From: Herbiconiux sp. SALV-R1
Lineage (GTDB): Bacteria; Actinomycetota; Actinomycetes; Actinomycetales; Microbacteriaceae
Assembly (NCBI RefSeq): GCF_013113715.1
Contig: NZ_CP053344.1
Location: forward strand, 3,534,001 to 3,598,000
Direction: 5' to 3'
Length of the DNA: 64,000 bases
The position numbers were made by a program, and so were the translations under genes. Positions 52,663-59,749 of the stretch are shown here, piece by piece (position 1 is the stretch's first letter; each line of letters starts with the position of its first letter). The notes beneath the pieces were generated by a model. It did no database searches, was not told the origin of the DNA, and worked only from the letters and a program-made list of their open reading frames with translations.

Positions 52663-52686
52663 AACTTGCACAGTATTGTGCAAGTT
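52663..52686. promoter_or_regulatory. 24-bp TetR-type operator
   Basis: AACTTGCACA (52663-52672), GTAT, TGTGCAAGTT (52677-52686): perfect 10-bp arms in the gap between the divergent TetR and acyl-CoA synthetase genes, 14 bases before the TetR GTG. Spacing and symmetry fit a TetR dimer. Confidence 0.75.
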
Positions 52687-52700
52687 AGTATCATCGATCC

Positions 52701-53396
52701 GTGCCCACCACCCTGCCCAAGTCCACGCGCGCCCCGCGCCGCGACGCCGCCGAGAACCGCGAGGCGATCGTGGCGGCGGCCGCCACCGTCTTCCGCCACG
52801 ACCCCGAGTCGTCGCTCGACGCGGTCGCCGCCGAGGCCGGACTCAGCCGCCGCGCCCTCTACGGCCACTTCGCCTCCCGCGACCAGCTGCTCGCCGAACT
52901 CCTCACGCGCGGCGCCGCCCGCATCTCGGGAGCGCTGGCCGGCGTGCACGACGACGACCCGCGCATCCATCTCGCCCTCATCGGCGCGGCCCTCTGGCAG
53001 GAGGTGCAGCAGATGCGCGTGCTCGCCCAGCTCGCGGTGCACGGCCCGCTCGAGCGCACCGTCGCCGAGGCCCTGCTACCCGTGCGCACTTCGGTGCGCG
53101 ACGCCGTGCGGCGGGGTGTCGACGACGGATGCTTCCGCCCCGACATCCCCGTCGAGAGCATCGCGCGTCTGGTGGAGGAAGCCGCGATCGCGGTGCTCGA
53201 CGAGGCGGTGCGCACCGACCTCGACGAGGAGTCGGGACGACGACTCGTGATGTCGGTGGGGCTGTCGGTGGCCGGGCTGTCCTGGCGCGAGACGGATGCG
53301 CTGCTCGACTCGCTGCAGCTCCCCACCACCGCACGACCCACGACCCCCGGCCGGAAGACCCCCGGCCCCACGACCCCCGAGGCGCACACCGCATGA
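52701..53396 (+). CDS. TetR-family regulator
   Basis: 231 residues. HTH: AVAAEAGLSRRALYGHFASRDQLLAELL. A helical ligand domain follows and the C-terminus is a Pro/Thr-rich tail (TTARPTTPGRKTPGPTT). GTG start. Overlaps the pseudo-ABC gene by 4 bp and shares a promoter region with the acyl-CoA synthetase gene, so it probably controls both directions and senses a fatty acid or acyl-CoA. Confidence 0.88.
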   Translation: MPTTLPKSTRAPRRDAAENREAIVAAAATVFRHDPESSLDAVAAEAGLSRRALYGHFASRDQLLAELLTRGAARISGALAGVHDDDPRIHLALIGAALWQEVQQMRVLAQLAVHGPLERTVAEALLPVRTSVRDAVRRGVDDGCFRPDIPVESIARLVEEAAIAVLDEAVRTDLDEESGRRLVMSVGLSVAGLSWRETDALLDSLQLPTTARPTTPGRKTPGPTTPEAHTA

Positions 53397-54301
53397 GAAT
53401 CGAAGCCATCGCCGTGAGCAAGGGCTCGCACGGCGCCCCCCTCCCCGAGACCAGCTTCGTCGTCGACAGCGGCGAGGTGACGATCGTCGAGGCCGAGACC
53501 GGCGACCGCCCGGTCGTGCTCGCCCTCATCGCATCGGGGCGCATGGTTCCCGACTCGGGCACCATCACGCTCGACGGCTCGGCCGAACCCGCGCTCCTGC
53601 GCGAACGCATCGCCCTCGTCGACGCCCCCGAGATCAGCGAGCCCCCCGCCGACATCAGGCTCTCGACGGCCCTGCGCGAGGAGCTCTCGTACGCCGGCCG
53701 CTCGACGAGCCGTTCGAGCATCCTGCAGACCATCACGGATGCGCTCCACACCAACCACGAACAGGGCCTCACCCCCGAGACCCGCTCCGCCGCCCAGCTC
53801 GCCTCGCTGCCCATGCGCGACGTTCCCCCGGCACTCCGCATCCGCCTCCTCGCCGAACTCGCCCTCTCCCGCCCCGGCGTCGAGGCCCTCGTGCTCTCCT
53901 CCCCCGACCGCCACGGCGGCCTCCCCACCGACTGGTACACCATCGCCCTCGACCTCGCCTCCCGCCACCACCCCCTCCTCATCATCTGCGGCGCTCCCTC
54001 CGCCGCCCTCCTCCCCACCCACCAGGAGGCGGAGGCCGCCACCCCCACCACCCCACACCCGGCGGAGCTCCCCGAACCGACGTGGCTACCGAACGTTGCC
54101 CTCCCCCCAGCGCCGGCTGCGGGTGAAGGGGATGAGGGCTCCGGTGTGGCGGGCGTCTACGGGCAGAGCCCTCATCCCCTTCACCCGCAGCGACCCCGAG
54201 CAACATCGACGACACCGACAACCCAGACGACCCCCGCAACCCCCACGGCACCCACGCCCCCCACCCCGCGACACACCACACCCCAGGACCCCGACGCATG
54301 A
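53393..54301 (+). CDS. Degenerate ABC-ATPase-like protein with palindromic-element insert
   Basis: 302 residues. The layout follows an ABC ATPase (IAVSKGSHGAPLPETSFVVDSGEVTIVEA, SGRMVPDSGTITLDG), but Walker A is missing (VEAETGDRPVV), no LSGGQ signature is seen, and Walker B is reduced (VEALVLSSPD). It is therefore unlikely to hydrolyse ATP. Residues 242-266 are encoded by the 76-bp palindromic element, and the last 35 residues are Pro/Thr-rich. ATG overlaps the TetR stop and the YhgE-like start overlaps its own stop, both by 4 bp. It may be a non-catalytic partner of the membrane protein. Confidence 0.7.
   Translation: MRIEAIAVSKGSHGAPLPETSFVVDSGEVTIVEAETGDRPVVLALIASGRMVPDSGTITLDGSAEPALLRERIALVDAPEISEPPADIRLSTALREELSYAGRSTSRSSILQTITDALHTNHEQGLTPETRSAAQLASLPMRDVPPALRIRLLAELALSRPGVEALVLSSPDRHGGLPTDWYTIALDLASRHHPLLIICGAPSAALLPTHQEAEAATPTTPHPAELPEPTWLPNVALPPAPAAGEGDEGSGVAGVYGQSPHPLHPQRPRATSTTPTTQTTPATPTAPTPPTPRHTTPQDPDA
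54116..54191 (+). repeat. 76-bp intragenic palindromic element, copy 1
   Basis: Left arm 54116-54141 (begins GCTGCGGGTGAAGGGG) and right arm 54166-54191 are perfect 26-bp inverted repeats; the 24-base centre is 54142-54165. Read in the host gene frame it gives AAGEGDEGSGVAG then VYGQSPHPLHPQ. The whole 76 bp is identical to the reverse complement of 57449-57524. Not a terminator in position, because it lies 110 bases before the host stop codon. Confidence 0.9.
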
Positions 54302-56277
54302 AACTCCTCCACCTCGTCGCCACCGAACTCCGCCGCCTCACCGCCACGGGCATGGCCCGCCTCGCCCTGGTCGCCCTCATGCTCGTGCCGGTGCTCTACG
54401 CCGGCCTCTACCTCTGGGCCAACAACGACCCCTACGGCAACCTCAAAGACGTCCCGGTCGCCCTGGTGGTCGAAGACACCGGATCGACCCTCGACGGCAA
54501 GGCCGTGAACTACGGCGACGACGTGAAGGAGCAGCTGCTCGACGACGCCTCCGTGGGCTGGAAGGTCACGACCGCAGCCGAGGCAGCAGAGGGTGTGCGC
54601 GACGGCGAGTTCGACTTCATCCTGACCCTCGGCCCCGACTTCTCGAAGGCGCTCACCTCGGCCGCCGGAGACACCCCCGAGCAGGCCGTGGTGGAGCTCA
54701 CGACGAACGACACGAACAGCTTCCTCGCCACGACCATCGCTGGCCAGGTCGCCGAGAAGGTGCGGGCGAGCATCACCGAGCGCGTCGGCAAGGAGGCGGC
54801 CCTGTCGCTGCTGAACGGCTTCGCCACGGTGCGCAGCAACCTCATCGAAGCCGTCGACGGAGCCACGAAGCTCGCCGACGGCACGACGAGCGCGGCCGAT
54901 GGCGCGAAGACCCTCGCCGACGGCACCGCCACCGCGTCGGCGGGCGCACTCTCACTCGCACAGGGCGCGGGCTCCGCGAACGTCGGCGCCCAGCAGCTCG
55001 ACTCGGGCCTTCAGCAGCTGCGCGCCGGATCGGCCGACCTCCCTGCCCAGGCGAATCAGCTCAACGACGGTGCCCAGCAGATCGCCGCGGGCAACGCGCA
55101 GCTCTCGGCGACGGCGAACGAGGTGGCGAGCACGGTTCAGGATGCGGTGAACCAGGTTCCCGCCGCCCGCGCCGACATCGTGGCCATCCTCGACGCCTCG
55201 AGCCTCACGCCCGAGCAGAAGGCCGCCGTGCTGGCGCGCCTCGACCAGGTCGGCACCGCGATCGACGACGGCAACACGAAGGTGCAGCAGGCGAACGCGC
55301 AGATCGGCGCGCTCGCCGCCGGCAGCGCGCAGCTCGCCGCGGGCACGCAGCAGCTCGCCGACAACGCCCCCACCCTCACGAACGGCATCGCCCAGGCGGC
55401 CGACGGCTCCTCGCAACTGAGCGGCGGGCTGCAGCAGCTCGCCCAGGGCTCCCTCGACCTGAGCAACGGCATGCAGCAGCTCGTCGACGGCAGCAGCGCG
55501 CTCAGCACGGGGCTGAACACCGTGAACGACGGCGCCGGCACCCTCCGCGACGGACTCGCCAGCGGCCTCGACGACGTGCCGAACCAGACCGCCGACCAGC
55601 GCGAGGCCTCGGCCCAGACCATCTCCGACCCGGTCGCCCTCGACACCAGCGCGGTCACCAAGGCGAGCAACTACGGCGCCGGCATGGCCCCGTTCTTCAT
55701 CAGCCTCGCGGCCTGGATCGGCATCTACGCCCTGTTCCTCATCGTCAAGCCGCTCTCCCGGCGCGCGGTCACCGCGATGAAGAGGCCGTTCCTCGTCGCC
55801 ACCGCGGGGTGGGCGACGCCGGCCGTACTCGGGGCGATCCAGATGGCTGCCGTGTTCGGCATCATCACCGTCGCCCTCGGGTACCAGGTCGAGCATCCGT
55901 GGGGCATGTTCGGCTTCATGGCGCTCACCTCGGCGACGTTCGCGACGATCATCCTGGCGCTCAACATCCTGCTCGGCAGTGTGGGGCAGTTCCTCGGGCT
56001 CGTGCTCATGGTGCTGCAGCTCGTGACCGCCGGAGGCACCTTCCCCTGGCAGACCCTGCCCGGCCCGCTACAGGTGCTGCATCAGATCCTGCCGATGAGT
56101 CACGCGGTCGACGGCATCCGTCAGCTCATGTACGGCGGCAACCTGTCGCTGGCGGGGGCGGATGCGGGGGCCCTGTTCTTCTGGCTGGTCGGCGCCCTGC
56201 TGGTGTCGTACCTCGGAACGCGTCGGCTCACGCGGCACCGCACCCTGCGCGACCTGCGGCCGTCGCTGATCGGCTGA
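54298..56277 (+). CDS. YhgE/Pip-family membrane protein
   Basis: 659 residues. One membrane helix near the N-terminus (ARLALVALMLVPVLYAGLYLW), a long extracellular region with repeated LADGT..LADGA and LSxG/LxNG patterns (about residues 180-430) forming helical/coiled structure, then about five membrane helices at the C-terminus. Family includes Bacillus YhgE, Lactococcus phage-infection protein Pip and the T7 secretion protein EsaA. Role is probably export or cell-envelope related. Coupled to the pseudo-ABC gene. Confidence 0.87.
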   Translation: MKLLHLVATELRRLTATGMARLALVALMLVPVLYAGLYLWANNDPYGNLKDVPVALVVEDTGSTLDGKAVNYGDDVKEQLLDDASVGWKVTTAAEAAEGVRDGEFDFILTLGPDFSKALTSAAGDTPEQAVVELTTNDTNSFLATTIAGQVAEKVRASITERVGKEAALSLLNGFATVRSNLIEAVDGATKLADGTTSAADGAKTLADGTATASAGALSLAQGAGSANVGAQQLDSGLQQLRAGSADLPAQANQLNDGAQQIAAGNAQLSATANEVASTVQDAVNQVPAARADIVAILDASSLTPEQKAAVLARLDQVGTAIDDGNTKVQQANAQIGALAAGSAQLAAGTQQLADNAPTLTNGIAQAADGSSQLSGGLQQLAQGSLDLSNGMQQLVDGSSALSTGLNTVNDGAGTLRDGLASGLDDVPNQTADQREASAQTISDPVALDTSAVTKASNYGAGMAPFFISLAAWIGIYALFLIVKPLSRRAVTAMKRPFLVATAGWATPAVLGAIQMAAVFGIITVALGYQVEHPWGMFGFMALTSATFATIILALNILLGSVGQFLGLVLMVLQLVTAGGTFPWQTLPGPLQVLHQILPMSHAVDGIRQLMYGGNLSLAGADAGALFFWLVGALLVSYLGTRRLTRHRTLRDLRPSLIG

Positions 56278-56333
56278 GGCCGAACGGATGCGCGGCTCGC
56301 CCCCGCGCATCCGCATCGCCGCCGCGCATCCGC

Positions 56334-58016
56334 TCAGTTCACGGTCACGCTGTGCGCATCCCACCCGGTGGCGCCGTCGGGCGCCGGGGGCGCCTGGTCG
56401 GAGGTCTGCGTGTAGCCCGAGGCGTCGGTGGCGCGCACCGACAAGGTGTGGCTGCCGGAGGTGGCCTCCCACGGGTAGAGCCACTGCACCCAGGTGTCGG
56501 GGCCGGAGGTCTCGGCGAGGCGCGCCTCCTGCCAGTCGCCGTCGTCGATGCGCACCTCGACCTTCGCGATGCCCGTGTGCTGGGCCCAGGCCACTCCGGC
56601 GACGGGCACGGTTCCGGCGGAGACGCTCGCGCCCGCCGAGGGCACGTCGATGCGCGACTCGGTCTTGATCGGGCCGAGGGCCGACCAGCCGCGCGGGGTC
56701 CAGTAGCCCTGGGCGTCGGCGAAGCGGGTGACCTCGAGCTGGATGACCCACTTCGTCGCCGACACGTAGCCGTAGAGGCCGGCGACGACCATGCGCACCG
56801 GGAATCCGTGCTCGACCGGGAGCGGCTCGCCGTTCATGCCGACGGCGAGCATCGCCACCCGGTCGGGATCGGTGAGCGCCTCGAGGGGCGACCCCGCGGT
56901 GAAGCCGTCGACACTGGTGGAGAGCACCATGTCGGCACCCTCGAGCGGCTTCGCGCGGGCGAGCAGCTCGCGAATCGGGTAGCCGAGCCACAGCGCATTT
57001 CCGATGAGGTCGCCGCCCACCTCGTTCGAGACGCAGGCGAGGGTGACGAGGTGCTCCTCGAGCGGGAGGGCGAGCAGTTCGGAGAAGCTGATCGCGACCT
57101 CCTGCTCGACCATGCCGGTGATCTTGAGCGACCAGGTGTCGGCGTTCACCTGGGGCACCTGGAGGGCGGTGTCGATGCGGTAGAAGGAGTCGTTGCCGGT
57201 GACGTAGGGGGTGATGCCGTCGACGTCGAGCGCGGCGCCTGCCGGCACCGGCTCCGCCTTCGTGGCCGCGGCGGGGAGGGCGATGGAGTCGCGGACGGCG
57301 CTGACGGCGGTGGCTGTGGCGTTCATCGAGCGGGCGATCACGCCGGCGAACACGGCTGCCACTGCGGCGATGCCGGTGGCGGTGAGGAAGCGGCGGCGGT
57401 CAACGCGGGTCGTGGGGGTTGTCTGTGGTGCGGGGGTTGTTCGGGGGCGCTGCGGGTGAAGGGGATGAGGGCTCTGCCCGTAGACGCCCGCCACACCGGA
57501 GCCCTCATCCCCTTCACCCGCAGCGCGGCCGGGGGCCGGCGCGCGGGAGGGGGAGGTGGAGGGGGATGCGGGGGTTGCGTCGAGTTCCCAGGTGCGGAGG
57601 CGGGAGATGAGGAGACGCAGCACGACGGCGCCGACGATCATGCCGAAGACGGTCGGGATGGCGGAGAACGGGGTCGCGCCGGCGCGTGTCGTGACGGCGA
57701 GGACGGCGACGCCCGAGACGACGACGAGAACGATGATGCCGAGCGGCGGGCGGCGTTGCTCGAGGAGGCCGGCCGCTGCGGCGAGCGCGAGCACGACGAT
57801 GCCGAGGATGACGAGCAGCGCGGCCTTGTCGCCCGTGCCGAACAGCCCGATCATGACGTCTTTGACCCCTGGCGGCGCGAGGTCGATCGCCAGCGATCCC
57901 ACAGCGAACAGCGGACTCGACTCCGCGCCGACGAAGACGGCGACCACTTCGGCTGTTGCCAGCACCACTGCCGCCGACACCACCCCGGCTACCGCCGCCC
58001 ACAGCTTCGAGCTCAT
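56334..58016 (-). CDS. Membrane-anchored sulfite-oxidase-type molybdoenzyme
   Basis: 560 residues. First about 150 residues: four membrane helices. Residues 165-189 come from the palindromic element, then VDRRRFLTATGIAAVAAVFAGVIA, which resembles a twin-arginine signal but is internal. The rest is a sulfite-oxidase fold (from about 240; the Mo-ligating Cys is probably in LVTLACVSNEVGG) with a C-terminal Mo-co dimerisation domain (ASVSAGTVPVAGVAWAQHTGIAKVEVRIDDGDW). The catalytic domain should face outside the membrane. ATG 58016; TTG 58022 is also in frame. Confidence 0.82.
   Translation of the reverse strand: MSSKLWAAVAGVVSAAVVLATAEVVAVFVGAESSPLFAVGSLAIDLAPPGVKDVMIGLFGTGDKAALLVILGIVVLALAAAAGLLEQRRPPLGIIVLVVVSGVAVLAVTTRAGATPFSAIPTVFGMIVGAVVLRLLISRLRTWELDATPASPSTSPSRAPAPGRAAGEGDEGSGVAGVYGQSPHPLHPQRPRTTPAPQTTPTTRVDRRRFLTATGIAAVAAVFAGVIARSMNATATAVSAVRDSIALPAAATKAEPVPAGAALDVDGITPYVTGNDSFYRIDTALQVPQVNADTWSLKITGMVEQEVAISFSELLALPLEEHLVTLACVSNEVGGDLIGNALWLGYPIRELLARAKPLEGADMVLSTSVDGFTAGSPLEALTDPDRVAMLAVGMNGEPLPVEHGFPVRMVVAGLYGYVSATKWVIQLEVTRFADAQGYWTPRGWSALGPIKTESRIDVPSAGASVSAGTVPVAGVAWAQHTGIAKVEVRIDDGDWQEARLAETSGPDTWVQWLYPWEATSGSHTLSVRATDASGYTQTSDQAPPAPDGATGWDAHSVTVN
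57449..57524 (-). repeat. 76-bp intragenic palindromic element, copy 2
   Basis: Arms 57449-57474 and 57499-57524 match those of copy 1 exactly; the 24-base centre (57475-57498) is the exact reverse complement of the centre of copy 1. In the sense direction of its minus-strand host gene it is therefore the same sequence in the same frame, adding the same 25 residues. It sits in the linker between the membrane helices and the RR-containing segment. Confidence 0.9.
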
Positions 58017-58105
58017 GCGCAATCATAGGCTCGCCCCACTGAGCGCCCGCCGTGCGCCGCCGCGCGCATCCGTCTCGCTGGTTCGACCGGCCGGAGGTCT
58101 CGGGT

Positions 58106-59047
58106 TCAGTACAGCAGTGAAGCCGGTTCGAGCTGGCTGGTCTGGTCGCCGACTCGGGTGGGGTCTCGGGGGTCGAGTTTTCGTACGTCGGGGGTGACGG
58201 CGAGGTCGTCGAGGGTGATCCAGAAGATGTTGGGGCTGCGGGTGGACCCGAAGTAGTAGATGCGGTTCGTGAGGTCGGCGCCGGCGCGCCACCACGTCGG
58301 GTACACGTCGCCGGTCGAGTACGGAGCTCCGTAGGGCACCGACACGTTCGCGATGAGCTGGAACACCCCGGCGACGGCCTCCTCGACGCTCTCGGGCTCG
58401 GGAAGGTAGTGCAAGAAGTAGGACGAGCGCACGAACCGGTCGGCCGACGTGATGTCACCGGGCGGCGGCAGCTCCCCGCCGAACGGACGGTACCGGGCGA
58501 GGTTCTCGAGCTGCTTGTCGAGGGTCGGCGAGTTCGCCATCACCGCGAACTCCCGGCCGTGGTGCACCACGAGCGAGCCGTCGAGGGGTTCGATGATCGC
58601 GGAGTCTCCGCTGGCGTCTTCGAGCGCGATGTGCACGCCGAGTTCGATGCCACGGAACAGGGGCGAGGTGATGCGCACGCGGTCGATGTCGGCGATGGCG
58701 TCGGCGACGGTGCTGTAGGTGTCGAGCAGGTACTGCACCCACAGCGCGTTGGCCACCGAGGGTCGCCCGTCGGCGGCGGGGAACGCGACGTCGTCCGGGT
58801 CGAGGTAGAGAGCGTGGGCGGCGAGGCCCTTGTCGTTCAGGCCATCGACGGTGCCCATCCCCCACATGCTGGTCACGACGCTGCCATGCTGCGACGTCCA
58901 GGTGAGCGATTCGTGATCGGCGTTCCCGCTGCGCGTGAGCCCGGGCGGGAGGTACCAGAGCTCGGGTTCGTCGCTGACCGCCCAGTCCATGCAGCGGGCG
59001 ACGGTTGTGGCGACATCGTTGGTGTTCCACAGGATGCGAGTGCACAT
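58106..59047 (-). CDS. Linear amide C-N hydrolase (choloylglycine/penicillin V acylase family)
   Basis: 313 residues. Ntn hydrolase: after removal of Met the nucleophile is Cys2 in MCTRILWN; RCMDW (R/D pair), the VDGLNDKGLAAHALYL region and NRIYYFGSTRSPNIFWI fit the family. Cleaves amide bonds in conjugated bile salts, penicillin V or acyl-homoserine lactones. ATG 59047 fixes the Cys2. No signal peptide, so a cytoplasmic enzyme. Confidence 0.85.
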   Translation of the reverse strand: MCTRILWNTNDVATTVARCMDWAVSDEPELWYLPPGLTRSGNADHESLTWTSQHGSVVTSMWGMGTVDGLNDKGLAAHALYLDPDDVAFPAADGRPSVANALWVQYLLDTYSTVADAIADIDRVRITSPLFRGIELGVHIALEDASGDSAIIEPLDGSLVVHHGREFAVMANSPTLDKQLENLARYRPFGGELPPPGDITSADRFVRSSYFLHYLPEPESVEEAVAGVFQLIANVSVPYGAPYSTGDVYPTWWRAGADLTNRIYYFGSTRSPNIFWITLDDLAVTPDVRKLDPRDPTRVGDQTSQLEPASLLY

Positions 59048-59107
59048 GCTCGTGAGCGTATCCCCTTCACCGCGCCGCCCGAGTGCGTGCCGGGATAGTG
59101 TTCGGAG

Positions 59108-59491
59108 ATGAGCGAGCGGGGCGATGGCCCGAACCTGCGGTGGTGGCAGCTCCCCGGAGCCTGGCTGAGCGAACAGAAGCTGTGGCGTGACGTTCTCACC
59201 CGGGTGCTCGCCGGAGTCATCACCGCCGCGATCGTCTACGCCGGCGCGGTGCTGCTCGGCTACCTCCACACGCCGGAGCTCGAAGCCGGCGCCCTGCTCG
59301 CGCTGGGCATCGCCGGTGGTGTGCTGCTGGTGGGCATCGCCGTGCTGCTCGTGGCGTCGCTGCCCGCGCGGCGACGTGCCGGTCGGGCCGTCCTCGGCCG
59401 CACGATCGCCGCGGGGCTGCTGGTGGTCGCGTCGATCGCGCTCGTGCTCGGCGTCATCGCCGACGTGCAGGGCGCTGGCGCGGCCCCCTGA
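59108..59491 (+). CDS. Small two-helix membrane protein, unknown
   Basis: 127 residues. After a polar start (MSERGDGPNLRWWQLPGAW) come hydrophobic helices at about residues 30-55, 60-80 and 98-118. I do not recognise it. Convergent with the TatA-like gene (20 bases between stops) and divergent from the amide hydrolase gene. Confidence 0.6.
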   Translation: MSERGDGPNLRWWQLPGAWLSEQKLWRDVLTRVLAGVITAAIVYAGAVLLGYLHTPELEAGALLALGIAGGVLLVGIAVLLVASLPARRRAGRAVLGRTIAAGLLVVASIALVLGVIADVQGAGAAP

Positions 59492-59511
59492 GCGGCGGCG
59501 CGGCGCTGCGA

Positions 59512-59715
59512 TCACCCCTTCGGCGGGTGCGGCTCGGCGACGTCCCCGGGGGCGGCCTCGGGGGCGGGGCGGTCGGGGGCGACGACTTCGGTGCGGAGGA
59601 TGCGGAGGGATTGGCCGACGCCGCGGGCGAGGGCGGGGAGACGGGTGGCGCCGAAGACGAGGAGGACGACGACGAGCACGATGAGGAGGTGCCAGCCGTT
59701 CAGGTTCGCGAACAT
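59512..59715 (-). CDS. TatA/E-family twin-arginine translocase component
   Basis: 67 residues. One membrane helix (WHLLIVLVVVLLVFGATRLPALARGVGQSLRILRTEV) with the FG hinge and amphipathic helix typical of TatA/E, then an acidic Pro-rich tail. ATG 59715 has AAAGGG upstream. It is 34 bases downstream of the large GH99-like gene on the same strand. The main tatAC locus is probably elsewhere, so this is an extra copy. Confidence 0.75.
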   Translation of the reverse strand: MFANLNGWHLLIVLVVVLLVFGATRLPALARGVGQSLRILRTEVVAPDRPAPEAAPGDVAEPHPPKG

Positions 59716-59749
59716 GGTAGCCCTTTCGAGGGTGGGGAGACGAAGCGGC

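Noticed and set aside
54116-54191. Rho-independent terminator
   Set aside because: It lies inside an open frame, has no U tract, and its twin also lies inside a gene in the coding sense.
53739-58028. A single plus-strand open frame of about 1429 codons across five genes
   Set aside because: It is a by-product of high GC content; the real genes in the other frames have clear domains, starts and overlaps, and the long frame has an Arg/Pro-rich composition with no motifs.
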